Source: Kiloniella majae (GTDB lineage Bacteria; Pseudomonadota; Alphaproteobacteria; Kiloniellales; Kiloniellaceae). From it: a DNA stretch of 64,000 nucleotides. The stretch covers positions 62,001 through 126,000 of the forward strand of contig NZ_MTSZ01000002.1 of NCBI RefSeq assembly GCF_002118315.1, written 5' to 3'. The first letter of the stretch is position 1. The number at the start of each line of letters is the position of its first letter. Below are positions 1 through 7,640 of the stretch, piece by piece. The notes beneath the pieces are model-generated. The model searched no databases, was not told where the DNA came from, and was given only the letters and a program-made list of their open reading frames with translations. Both the position numbers and the translations under genes were made by a program.

Positions 1-291
1 GATCTGAACCAGCGCAGCAATAACGCCGATGTAGGAAATCAGACCAAGGAAAGTCAGATCAACATTATCGAACCCCGCCCAGGAAAGAGCGCCCGGCGCC
101 AGCAGATAAGTCAGGATCAGATTGTTTGCCGGCACAGTAATGGCCTGCACAATCATCACGGAAATACCGAGACCGATAGCAGTCGCGATCTTTTTCGACA
201 CGGCAATAAAGGTGCACATACCCAGGAAAAATGAAAGCGCCAGATTTTCAACGAAAATCGCCTTTACGGCTAGAGAGATCAGCTCTTCCAT
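1..291 (-). CDS. nqrE: Na+-translocating NADH:quinone reductase subunit E, partial
   Basis: Integral membrane subunit of Na+-NQR, the respiratory complex that couples NADH oxidation by quinone to Na+ export. Only the first 97 residues lie in the window; the gene runs off the left edge. The visible part starts [17 protein letters not shown] and has the conserved LGMCTF segment, whose Cys26 corresponds to one of the cysteines (from NqrD and NqrE) that hold the membrane iron centre. The ATG overlaps the nqrD stop codon by one base (TAATG), so the two are translationally coupled. Identity is secure from sequence and from the nqrA-B-C-D-E order; nqrF should follow outside the window. Confidence 0.96.
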   Translation of the reverse strand, partial: MEELISLAVKAIFVENLALSFFLGMCTFIAVSKKIATAIGLGISVMIVQAITVPANNLILTYLLAPGALSWAGFDNVDLTFLGLISYIGVIAALVQI

Positions 292-944
292 TAGTGTTCC
301 TCAACCACTTGAATTTTATAATCACGCTCTTCAACCTGCTCTGGCTTCCAGGCACGGAACGCCCAGATAAGCAAACCAATGACAAAGAAGGCAGAAGGCG
401 GCAGTAACAAGAGACCGTTCGGTACATACCAACCACCGTTATTCACAGTCTCAAGTATAGTCACACCAAAGAGCGAGCCGGAACCAAACAGTTCACGGAT
501 CACACCGACAAGCATCAAAATCAAGCCATAGCCCAAACCATTACCAATCCCATCGATAAAAGATGCAACTGGTGGGTTCTTCATCGCAAAGGCTTCTGCG
601 CGGCCCATAACAATACAGTTGGTGATGATCAAACCAACAAAAACAGACAGCGTTTTGGAAATCTCGAAAGCATAGGCTTTAAGAACCTGATCAACGACAA
701 TTACCAGTGACGCAATAATGACCATCTGAACAATAATCCGGATGGAACCGGGAATCTGATTTCGGATCATGGAAATGAACATCGATGCAAATGCTGTAAC
801 CGCCGTCACGGCAAGGGCCATGACAAACGCCACCTGCAAAGAAGATGTTACCGCAAGCGCCGAACAGATACCAAGAACCTGTAGCGTAATCGGATTATTA
901 TCGACCATCGGGTCAAGAATAAGTTCTTTAGGAGTCTGCGCCAT
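291..944 (-). CDS. nqrD: Na+-translocating NADH:quinone reductase subunit D
   Basis: Six-helix membrane subunit of Na+-NQR, homologous to NqrE and to RnfA/RnfE. The 217 residues are close to the usual length of about 210. Cys27 (in LGICSAL) and Cys110 (in [15 protein letters not shown]) match the conserved cysteine pair that, with the NqrE pair, ligates the iron centre on the electron path from NqrF to NqrC. Start and stop overlap by one base with nqrC and nqrE respectively (TAATG at both junctions), typical of a tightly coupled operon. No anomaly seen. Confidence 0.97.
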   Translation of the reverse strand: MAQTPKELILDPMVDNNPITLQVLGICSALAVTSSLQVAFVMALAVTAVTAFASMFISMIRNQIPGSIRIIVQMVIIASLVIVVDQVLKAYAFEISKTLSVFVGLIITNCIVMGRAEAFAMKNPPVASFIDGIGNGLGYGLILMLVGVIRELFGSGSLFGVTILETVNNGGWYVPNGLLLLPPSAFFVIGLLIWAFRAWKPEQVEERDYKIQVVEEH

Positions 945-1750
945 TAGATCTCTCCCGCTTTAACGGATTCTAGGAAGGGAGCATATCCCGCCTTGCCCAT
1001 CCAGAAACGTACCAGATTATCCACACCATTGGACGTCAGTGTTGCACCTGCCAATGCGTCGACATGGAATTCCTGTCCTGCAGGCGGCGCCGTTTTGGCA
1101 ACTGTAATCTGCAATACGTCATTCTCATCATAAAGCTTTTTACCACGCCACAGTGACTTCCAACGCGGGTTATCAACCTCAGCCCCCAGACCCGGTGTTT
1201 CCGCGTGACTGTAAAACTGTAGCCCAAAGATATCATTAGCGTTTTCTTCTACGGCGATAAAACCATAGAGCGTCGACCAAAGTCCATACCCATGCAGAGG
1301 CAGGATTACCTTGTCGAGGCTACCGTCTTCATTACGGAGAAGATAAACAGTGACAAACTTGGCTTGTCGACCAATAGACGCAGGATCGTCCGTTAACTCA
1401 ACTGACAGCTCTGGGTCATCCGCAGCTGCGCGATCATCAAACGTGCTTGCATCGAATTGCTCCGTAAATTCACCTGTTTCGATCTCGAGCACATGCGGTT
1501 CGAAAACCTTGAACGCCTCGGTCACATCCGTGTCAGGGCTATAAAGTCCAGCTACCTGCAGGATATTGATTTGCTTATCTTTAAGTTTATTGATCTCCTG
1601 TACAGGTCTTAAAGACACCGCAACAGCCGACACAATCATCGAAGCCACAAGGCAGAGTGTTACAGCAACAAATACCGTCTTGCCCACAGAATCCGGTGGT
1701 GTATCAAGAAAACGGCGTAACAATCCAGGTTTTTTATTTTCGTCAGGCAT
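944..1750 (-). CDS. nqrC: Na+-translocating NADH:quinone reductase subunit C (FMN-binding)
   Basis: Subunit with one N-terminal membrane helix (about residues 25-48) and a periplasmic domain that carries covalently bound FMN. The flavinylation motif is [10 protein letters not shown] near the C-terminus; Thr237 is the predicted phosphoester-linked residue, equivalent to Thr225 of the Vibrio protein. The first motif position is Ala where Vibrio has Ser (SGAT), an allowed variation. Length 268 is slightly above the usual 255-260. The start overlaps the end of nqrB by eight bases. FMN attachment needs ApbE, which is encoded just beyond nqrA on the opposite strand. Confidence 0.97.
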   Translation of the reverse strand: MPDENKKPGLLRRFLDTPPDSVGKTVFVAVTLCLVASMIVSAVAVSLRPVQEINKLKDKQINILQVAGLYSPDTDVTEAFKVFEPHVLEIETGEFTEQFDASTFDDRAAADDPELSVELTDDPASIGRQAKFVTVYLLRNEDGSLDKVILPLHGYGLWSTLYGFIAVEENANDIFGLQFYSHAETPGLGAEVDNPRWKSLWRGKKLYDENDVLQITVAKTAPPAGQEFHVDALAGATLTSNGVDNLVRFWMGKAGYAPFLESVKAGEI

Positions 1751-2942
1751 TACGCTTTGCCCTCCGCTTAATATTAGCCTGCACCACGAAATAATCGATC
1801 AGCGGCGCAAAGACATTTCCGAATAGTATGGCGAGCATCATGCCCTCGGGGAAAGCAGGATTTATCACACGGATCATCACCACCATAAAGCCAATCAATG
1901 CACCATAGATATAGCGTCCGACATTGGTATGACTGGCAGAAACAGGCTCCGTAACCATAAAGGCCAGGCCAAAAGCAAAACCACCCGTTACAAGATGCCA
2001 GTACCAAGGCATAGCAAACATCGGGTTACTGTCAGATCCAACCCAGTTGAGAAGCAAAGAAAAGCCTATCATCCCGCCCAAGCAACCGACAACCAAGCGC
2101 CAATTAGCAATCTTGGTGATCAGTAAAAAGCTCAACCCGATTAAACAAGCCAGTGTAGAGGTCTCACCAATAGATCCCTGGATCGTACCGATAAAGGCAC
2201 TAGTCCAATCGATCCCGCGTGCTGCTAACTCCGAAAAACCATCAGAAGCACTTACAGAAAGTGCGGTCGCACCAGAGAAACCATCAACAGGCGTCCAGAT
2301 GGTTTCACCTGACATTTGCGCGGGATAGGCAAAATAGAGGAAGGCACGCCCGGTAAGCGCAGGATTAAGAAAGTTCTTACCCGTTCCACCAAATACCTCT
2401 TTACCAATGACCACACCAAAAGAGATACCGAGAGCCACCTGCCACAAGGGAGCACTTGGTGGTAAGATCAACGCATAAAGCATTGAGGTAACGAGGAAAC
2501 CTTCGTTAACTTCGTGCCCTCGTACCGTCGCAAAGATAACTTCCCAAATACCGCCAACAACGAGTGTTACAATGTAGATCGGAAGGAAATAAAGCAGCCC
2601 ATGCAGGAAATTGGCTATGGGATTATCCGGGTTAAAACCAACCCCCAACAAATCGAGAAGCCATATCCGCCAACCGGACGAGCTGTGAACTTCCATTGCC
2701 GTATTAGTCTGAAACCCAACATTATACAGGCCGATCAAAATGCAAGGGATCGTCGCAATGACCACATAGGTCATGATGCGCTTCATATCCACATAAGATC
2801 TTGCATGCGGCGCGACTTTAGTTACCGTTTTTGGTGTATAGAGAAAACTCTCAACCATTTCATAGATTGGGAAGAACTTCTCGTATTTACCACCATTGAT
2901 GAAATGAGGCTCTATGCGATCGAAAAAGTTGCGAATACCCAC
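1743..2942 (-). CDS. nqrB: Na+-translocating NADH:quinone reductase subunit B
   Basis: Large membrane subunit of Na+-NQR, which binds quinone and riboflavin and carries covalent FMN. The motif DGFSGATALS puts the FMN-linked threonine at residue 226 of the start chosen here (Thr236 in Vibrio). I start it at the GTG at 2942, giving 399 residues that begin with GIRNFFDRIEPHF, the usual NqrB N-terminus. A strong AAGGAGG lies about nine bases upstream, inside the end of nqrA. A longer reading frame from 3020 would overlap nqrA by 74 bases and add residues with no family match. The gap to the nqrA stop is only four bases. Confidence 0.95.
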   Translation of the reverse strand: MGIRNFFDRIEPHFINGGKYEKFFPIYEMVESFLYTPKTVTKVAPHARSYVDMKRIMTYVVIATIPCILIGLYNVGFQTNTAMEVHSSSGWRIWLLDLLGVGFNPDNPIANFLHGLLYFLPIYIVTLVVGGIWEVIFATVRGHEVNEGFLVTSMLYALILPPSAPLWQVALGISFGVVIGKEVFGGTGKNFLNPALTGRAFLYFAYPAQMSGETIWTPVDGFSGATALSVSASDGFSELAARGIDWTSAFIGTIQGSIGETSTLACLIGLSFLLITKIANWRLVVGCLGGMIGFSLLLNWVGSDSNPMFAMPWYWHLVTGGFAFGLAFMVTEPVSASHTNVGRYIYGALIGFMVVMIRVINPAFPEGMMLAILFGNVFAPLIDYFVVQANIKRRAKRNA

Positions 2943-2946
2943 GTGA

Positions 2947-4296
2947 TCAGCCCTCCTTTTCGATCTTGTTAAGGCAGTCGCGCAGCGCCATGCCATATTC
3001 GTATTTGGCCGGACAAGCAAAGCCGACTAGGCCCAGGTCTTCTTCGTCCAGTTCCATCGCGCCAAGCGCCTGTGCCTGATCTGTATCCATCACCAAAAGC
3101 GCACGTAATAGCTGCGTCGGTAAATAATCCTGCGGCATCAGTTCTTCAAAAGTACCAAGCGGCACCATGGCCCTACGTCCACCGTTAAGGTTTGACGTCA
3201 AAGCGTAAAGCTTCTTTGAAAAAGCAGATCCTAACACTGGCTGTACAGAATATTTCGACGGCATTGGTAGGATCCAGCCCATCGTAATTTGTTTCTGATC
3301 TTCTTCGATCAATGTGATCTGACGCGCATAGCGACCAAGATAGCCATCTTCGCCCTCGCCCATACGACCACTAAGGATTGATCCAGATATCATGCGAACA
3401 GGTGTGTCCCCCGGAATATCTTGGGCGACCAGATCTGTCATCGATGCACCAGCTACCGTACGAACCAAACGAGGCTTGGCACAAAGCGGGCCGGTCAAAG
3501 CAACAACGCGGCTAGCATCATAACGGCCAGTGGATAGAAGCTTGCCAATAGAGATCACATCAGAATATCCGATTGTCCAGACAGCCTGATCACCTTTTGG
3601 CGGCGCGAGAAAATGCACATGCGTGCCAGCCAGACCTGCCGGATGCGGACCAGAGAAATTTGCAACCGTTACTGCAGAATTATCTGAACCGGGAATATCA
3701 GCATCGGGCGCTTGGCAGAGGTAGGTCTTACCTTCTGTAAGCGAGCTAACTGCCTCAAGCCCTTTGCGGAAAGCATCCGCTTCATCAGCGATAATTTCTG
3801 CCGGATCAGCCGAGAGCGGTTCTGAATCCATAGCGGTGACGAAAATAGCAGATGGTTTGCTTTCAGGCGCAGGCACCTTGGAATAAGGTCTGGTGCGAAA
3901 CGATGTCCAGAGCCCTGACGCGCACAGACGCTTGGTTAAGCCCTCTGCAGTAGAGACATCACCGACATTTGAAAAATCAACCGGCTCAGCAGCTTTCTCG
4001 TCAATGTCAATAACGACACTAACCAACACACGCCGCGCGCCGCGATTAATTGCCAGAACCCGACCAGAAACTGGTGAAGTAACCATAACTTCGGGTGTAT
4101 CTTTATGAGAAAGAATGGGGGTACCTGCCCCAACAACGTCCCCTTCCTGAACCGCAAGTCGCGGCTTCAGGCCGATATAGTCCGCGCCTAATATAGCAAC
4201 GGAGCCAACAGTAGCAGGATCTTTGATTCCAGGCTCGGGTGCCCCCAGCACAGGAACATCAAGACCTTTTCGTAACGAGAATTTCGGCACGTTCAT
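2947..4296 (-). CDS. nqrA: Na+-translocating NADH:quinone reductase subunit A
   Basis: First gene of the nqr operon, encoding the peripheral cytoplasmic subunit NqrA, which associates with NqrB near the quinone site. The 449 residues match the family length. Recognisable segments are the N-terminal LRKGLDVPVLGAPEP, VVGAGTPILSHKD (biotinyl-like fold) and the C-terminal EEDLGLVGFACPAKYEYG. The ATG is preceded by ACAGGACTGC, an acceptable ribosome-binding site. The upstream 156 bases are shared with the divergent apbE and must hold promoters for both, though I could not pick convincing -35/-10 pairs there. Confidence 0.97.
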   Translation of the reverse strand: MNVPKFSLRKGLDVPVLGAPEPGIKDPATVGSVAILGADYIGLKPRLAVQEGDVVGAGTPILSHKDTPEVMVTSPVSGRVLAINRGARRVLVSVVIDIDEKAAEPVDFSNVGDVSTAEGLTKRLCASGLWTSFRTRPYSKVPAPESKPSAIFVTAMDSEPLSADPAEIIADEADAFRKGLEAVSSLTEGKTYLCQAPDADIPGSDNSAVTVANFSGPHPAGLAGTHVHFLAPPKGDQAVWTIGYSDVISIGKLLSTGRYDASRVVALTGPLCAKPRLVRTVAGASMTDLVAQDIPGDTPVRMISGSILSGRMGEGEDGYLGRYARQITLIEEDQKQITMGWILPMPSKYSVQPVLGSAFSKKLYALTSNLNGGRRAMVPLGTFEELMPQDYLPTQLLRALLVMDTDQAQALGAMELDEEDLGLVGFACPAKYEYGMALRDCLNKIEKEG

Positions 4297-4452
4297 GCAG
4301 TCCTGTAAAAATTTTTAGCCCTTATGCGACAATTATGCTGCCTCTTAAAGTACTTTTTTGACCACAAAGACTTAATTTTTTGTTGAATCTGCTATAAAAC
4401 TCGCCCATAAGCCAATGAAACTCGCTTTTATATTAGCACGGAGGCCATAATA

Positions 4453-5499
4453 GTGCCGGATAATTTCCTCATTTCGCGCCGGAATTTCATGATAATGCCA
4501 GCTTGCCTAGCCGCTCTAAGCGCTTGCAAATTGGGATCATCAGCGTCGGTGTTAAAAGTCGCCGGTTTCACCATGGGCACCAACTACTCTATTGTAGCGG
4601 TCGATCACACACAGTCTTTATCAGAAGAAGAACTGCGTACAGATATTGATAAGGCTTTGTTGCAGGTAAATGCACAGCTATCAAACTGGGATGCGACATC
4701 AGAAATTTCACGCTTCAATGCATCGACATCAACCGACTCGATTGCCGTTTCCCCTGCTCTGGCAGAGGTTATGAATGCAGCTGATACGGTACATGCCGCC
4801 AGTGACGGTCAATTCGATGTGACAGTTGGTCCCCTCATTGATCTTTGGGGGTTCGGCGCGGCAGACAACACCGCGCAAACACCAACAGCCGAAGCAATCG
4901 AAGCAACTCTGCGTACATCAGGCCAAAACAGAACGTTGCGCGTTTCTGAGCAATCTCTCCAGAAACAGACACCTGGAACAGAGATTTATCTCTCTGCTAT
5001 CGGTAAAGGCTATGGTGTTGATGTCATCGCCCGCAAACTCGAAAGCTATGGAATTAAGGATTTCATGGTCGAGATCGGCGGCGATCTTTACACAGCCGGC
5101 CTCAACCCGGATGGTACACCATGGCAGATAGGTATAGAAACACCCGATGCACACGACCGCACAATGCACGAAGTTGTCGGCCTCTCAAATATGGGTATGG
5201 CGACATCTGGTGATTACCGTAACTACTTTGAGCAAGACGGTGTACGTTACTCGCATATCATTGACACCAAAACAGGTCGTCCAATCACGCACACAACGGC
5301 ATCCGTTACTGTGCTGACAGAAAATGCCATGCTGGCTGATGCCTGGGCGACTGCAATGCTGGTGCTCGGTAAAGAACGCGGTCTGGAAATTGCAAATAAT
5401 CGTGAGATGGCTGTATTGTTCATTGAACGTGACAGCAATGCTACCCATACTAAGTTTATCACAACGCCAAGCGCGCGTTTTAGTGAAATGCAAGCTTAG
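4453..5499 (+). CDS. apbE: FAD:protein FMN transferase ApbE
   Basis: Transfers FMN from FAD to threonines in NqrB and NqrC, making the covalent flavin bonds needed by Na+-NQR. Starts at GTG 4453 with GGAGG ten bases upstream. The N-terminus carries paired arginines (SRRNFMI), a hydrophobic stretch and a lipobox-like LSAC with Cys25, so it is probably an exported lipoprotein, possibly by the Tat route. ApbE landmarks are GFTMGTNYSI, DLWGFG, LSAIGKGYGVD, EIGGDLYTAG and the C-terminal TGRPITHTTASVTVL/DAWATAMLVLG. It lies divergent to nqrA and 18 bases before nqrM, which strongly ties it to this complex rather than to Rnf. Confidence 0.95.
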   Translation: MPDNFLISRRNFMIMPACLAALSACKLGSSASVLKVAGFTMGTNYSIVAVDHTQSLSEEELRTDIDKALLQVNAQLSNWDATSEISRFNASTSTDSIAVSPALAEVMNAADTVHAASDGQFDVTVGPLIDLWGFGAADNTAQTPTAEAIEATLRTSGQNRTLRVSEQSLQKQTPGTEIYLSAIGKGYGVDVIARKLESYGIKDFMVEIGGDLYTAGLNPDGTPWQIGIETPDAHDRTMHEVVGLSNMGMATSGDYRNYFEQDGVRYSHIIDTKTGRPITHTTASVTVLTENAMLADAWATAMLVLGKERGLEIANNREMAVLFIERDSNATHTKFITTPSARFSEMQA

Positions 5500-5517
5500 A
5501 GATCGGATAACAGACCA

Positions 5518-5736
5518 GTGGCTACCTTCTTTTTAGCATTCGGCATCTTAGCCCTACTCGTCCTCGGCATGGCAATTGGCGTCATTATGCAAGGCAAGAC
5601 GATCAAAGGTAGCTGTGGTGGCTTGAATGCTATCAGTGATGCTGATCATTGCTTGGTATGTAATAAGGAAGTCGATCCGAACAGCCCGCTACGGGACAGG
5701 CTGAATTGTCCACGCGCGAAGGTAAAACAAAGTTAA
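5518..5736 (+). CDS. nqrM: Na+-NQR maturation protein NqrM (DUF539)
   Basis: Small membrane protein known to be required for assembly of active Na+-NQR, proposed to deliver iron to the centre between NqrD and NqrE. It has one N-terminal transmembrane helix (about residues 4-24), then the family signature KTIKGSCGGLNAI and four cysteines (33, 45, 48, 64). At 72 residues it is the normal size. Starts with GTG at 5518; the ribosome-binding site is weak (GATCGGA). Co-transcription with apbE is likely from the 18-base gap, and an intrinsic terminator follows at 5775-5808. Confidence 0.93.
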   Translation: MATFFLAFGILALLVLGMAIGVIMQGKTIKGSCGGLNAISDADHCLVCNKEVDPNSPLRDRLNCPRAKVKQS

Positions 5737-5774
5737 GGCCAGCTCAATAAAGAGCAATTCATTCATTGAAAAAT

Positions 5775-5808
5775 CCTCTCTAGCCAAAGAGTTAGAGAGG
5801 TTTTTTTT
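5775..5808 (+). terminator. Intrinsic terminator after nqrM
   Basis: An 8-bp perfect stem, CCTCTCTA (5775-5782) with TAGAGAGG (5793-5800), a 10-base loop and a run of eight T (5801-5808). It lies 39 bases after the nqrM stop and would end the apbE-nqrM transcript. Confidence 0.9.
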
Positions 5809-5886
5809 ATTCTATAAAAATTAGGAACAGCTAGCTTAACAAAATATCCAGCTACTCAGGGTTTCCTCTTATAAAAATCGAATGAG

Positions 5887-6072
5887 TTAAGATCCGGTCG
5901 ACAGAGGTACAAAGCCCAATACTAACAGGCAACTTGCTGCTATAAGGCCGGAAATCCATAATTGCCATGTTGGTCCCTCCGCCTTCCAGACCCGGCGATA
6001 TTTATAGCCAGCCAGACAGGCGATTACGAAAATTAACGTCGCGCTCCAGGGAGCCAGAGTTATCGTGATCAA
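5887..6072 (-). CDS. Small two-helix membrane protein, unknown function
   Basis: Predicted 61-residue protein with two hydrophobic segments, about residues 7-22 and 37-55, separated by a basic/aromatic loop (GYKYRRVWKAEGPTWQLW). No domain is recognised and no function is proposed. The best start is TTG at 6072 with AGGGAAG about 11 bases upstream; there is no in-frame ATG. The amphipathic pattern, the charged loop and lack of an opposing gene make it more plausible than a chance frame, but it remains a tentative call. Confidence 0.55.
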   Translation of the reverse strand: MITITLAPWSATLIFVIACLAGYKYRRVWKAEGPTWQLWISGLIAASCLLVLGFVPLSTGS

Positions 6073-6155
6073 AAAGCAAGACTTCCCTAAGTAAATGATT
6101 TGTCTTATAGTTATTAAGCACAGTCCATTATGACAATCAAGTCAGGATGCTTCTT

Positions 6156-6677
6156 ATGCCTACAACCTATCAAGCACCACGAAAAAGCGATAACCAGCAG
6201 AAAAAAACCGTTAGTCAGTCAACACAATCTAACTTTGCTGCCGGCACAGCCACAGTGCAAAATATTATCGCAAATAAAGGCGATGATGTTTTTTCTATTA
6301 GTCCTCTAGACAACTTGGGAAAAGCAGTTGAACTGCTCAGCGAAAAACGGATCGGGGCTTTAGTCGTCACAGACTCCGACAATACCTTACTCGGTATCCT
6401 CTCTGAGCGCGATATAGTCCGTAAACTAGCCGAAACACCGGGGCGCACCCTGCCTCATAAAGTCGAACAAGTCATGACAAGCAATGTTGAGGTTTGTACT
6501 CGGGACGAAGCGCTTGTATCCGTTCTTCGGCGTATGACGGATGGTCGCTTTCGGCATATGCCCGTTATGGAGGGCAAAAAGCTTGTTGGTGTCGTTACCA
6601 TCGGGGATGTTGTGAACTACCGCCTCAATGAGCTTGAGTACGAGACATTACAACTAAAACAGCTTGTAGTGGGTTAG
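6156..6677 (+). CDS. CBS-domain pair protein
   Basis: Stand-alone cytoplasmic protein made of two CBS domains (about residues 32-88 and 98-155) forming a Bateman module, which in this family usually binds adenine nucleotides. Visible signatures are GALVVTDSDNTLLGILSERDIVRKL in the first domain, split here by the normal linker, and RHMPVMEGKKLVGVVTIGDVV in the second. A Gln/Ser-rich N-terminal 30 residues precede the family core. I prefer the ATG at 6156 because AGGA at 6144-6147 is then eight bases upstream; an in-frame ATG at 6147 would overlap that site. No partner protein is adjacent, so its target is unknown. Confidence 0.88.
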   Translation: MPTTYQAPRKSDNQQKKTVSQSTQSNFAAGTATVQNIIANKGDDVFSISPLDNLGKAVELLSEKRIGALVVTDSDNTLLGILSERDIVRKLAETPGRTLPHKVEQVMTSNVEVCTRDEALVSVLRRMTDGRFRHMPVMEGKKLVGVVTIGDVVNYRLNELEYETLQLKQLVVG

Positions 6678-6930
6678 CATATTCAAGATTCATTGCGGGA
6701 TAGTTTTTAAGATCAGCATCTGTAGCGTTCTCTCAGGCTATCCTTATACTCTTCTCTTAACTGACGTTAAGACTAAAACGACAGACCTTGCCCACGCTAT
6801 ATGCCATTTAAAAACGCTTACAAGCATCATAGAGATTGATCGAAAAAAACGGTACCTGACAGCGTAAGCAGATTCTTATTCTTAAATTACTGTTCCAGAA
6901 TAGAATCGTAACATATTGATTTATAGAAAC

Positions 6931-6967
6931 AAAAACGGCGCTTCAAAAAATGAAGCGCCGTTTTTAT
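6931..6967. terminator. Bidirectional intrinsic terminator
   Basis: A 10-bp perfect stem, CGGCGCTTCA (6936-6945) with TGAAGCGCCG (6951-6960), five-base A loop, flanked by five A on the left and TTTTTATT on the right. It would end transcription of tRNA-Val on the minus strand and any read-through from the CBS gene on the plus strand. Confidence 0.88.
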
Positions 6968-6976
6968 TAAGACGTC

Positions 6977-7052
6977 TGGTGGGCGATGACAGGCTCGAAC
7001 TGCCGACCCTCTCGGTGTAAACGAGATGCTCTACCAACTGAGCTAATCGCCC
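6977..7052 (-). tRNA. tRNA-Val (UAC anticodon)
   Basis: Complete cloverleaf of 76 bases with encoded CCA. Acceptor stem GGGCGAT/ATCGCCC, D arm GCTC-AGTTGGTA-GAGC, anticodon arm TCTCG-TTTACAC-CGAGA giving anticodon TAC, T arm GGCAG-TTCGAGC-CTGTC, discriminator A. The 5' leader is complementary to the CCA end and 3' trailer, extending the acceptor helix; see findings. Confidence 0.97.
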
Positions 7053-7079
7053 ACCAGACGTCTCGTCTGATGAAGGAGC

Positions 7080-7107
7080 TTTTAAGGTGATTCGCCGCCC
7101 TTGGCAA
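7080..7107 (-). promoter_or_regulatory. Possible promoter of tRNA-Val
   Basis: On the minus strand, TTGCCA (7102-7107) and TTAAAA (7080-7085) are separated by 16 bases and lie about 30 bases before the mature tRNA. The -10 element is poor, so this is tentative. Confidence 0.35.
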
Positions 7108-7133
7108 GAGTAAAATTACACAAAATTGACAAT

Positions 7134-7174
7134 AAACAAAAAAAAACCGGCTAGCCAAAGGCTAACCGGTTTTT
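7134..7174 (-). terminator. Intrinsic terminator after hup
   Basis: On the minus strand, CCGGTTAGCC pairs with GGCTAGCCGG (7160-7169 with 7147-7156, one G-T wobble) over a three-base loop, followed by a long T run. It lies 23 bases after the HU stop codon. Confidence 0.88.
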
Positions 7175-7196
7175 CATTAACAACTACAAACAGTTA

Positions 7197-7472
7197 TTAC
7201 TTGTTTACAGCGTCTTTCAAGCCTTTACCGGCTTTAAACTTAGGCTGCTTAGAAGCAGGAATCTGGATAACCTCACCAGTACGTGGGTTACGACCCTGAG
7301 AAGCAGCACGTGCAGCTACGCTGAAAGTACCGAAACCAACGAGACGAACTTCGTCACCACCGGTTAGAGCATCTGTTACAGCTTCGAACACACCGTCGAT
7401 AGCTTTACCTGCATCGGCCTTGGATAGACCAGTTTTGTCAGCTACAGCTGCGACCAAATCATTTTTATTCAT
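7197..7472 (-). CDS. hup: DNA-binding protein HU
   Basis: Nucleoid-associated HU protein that binds and bends DNA without strong sequence preference. The 91 residues match the family, with the signature VRLVGFGTFSVAARAA, the arm tip GRNPRTGEVIQIPASK and the C-terminal PKFKAGKGLKDAVNK. The start ATG follows AGAGGGGGG, a strong ribosome-binding site. It lies downstream of lon in the same direction, a conserved neighbourhood in many proteobacteria, but it has its own promoter at 7543-7572 and its own terminator. Confidence 0.97.
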   Translation of the reverse strand: MNKNDLVAAVADKTGLSKADAGKAIDGVFEAVTDALTGGDEVRLVGFGTFSVAARAASQGRNPRTGEVIQIPASKQPKFKAGKGLKDAVNK

Positions 7473-7542
7473 GGTTGACCCCCCCTCTAATTATACGGGT
7501 AAGATTGAAAAAAGTGTCTAACGACTTCTTGATTGTGGGGTG

Positions 7543-7572
7543 ATTGTAGATCGCTAATGGCAGCGACGTCAA
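7543..7572 (-). promoter_or_regulatory. Sigma-70-type promoter of hup
   Basis: Minus strand TTGACG (7567-7572), an 18-base spacer, then TACAAT (7543-7548), each one mismatch from consensus. It lies about 70 bases before the HU start codon and outside the lon coding region. Confidence 0.7.
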
Positions 7573-7640
7573 TGCAAGAAACGACCGAATCCCAAGGGTT
7601 TTGGTAGCATTTTATCTATCTTGCCCCACAAATAGCACAA

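Noticed and set aside
4297-4452. Promoter boxes between nqrA and apbE
   Set aside because: TTGACC and TATAAA are present but 29 bases apart, too far to be one promoter.
6967-7158. Open frame spanning tRNA-Val
   Set aside because: It translates through a complete tRNA gene and adjacent terminators.
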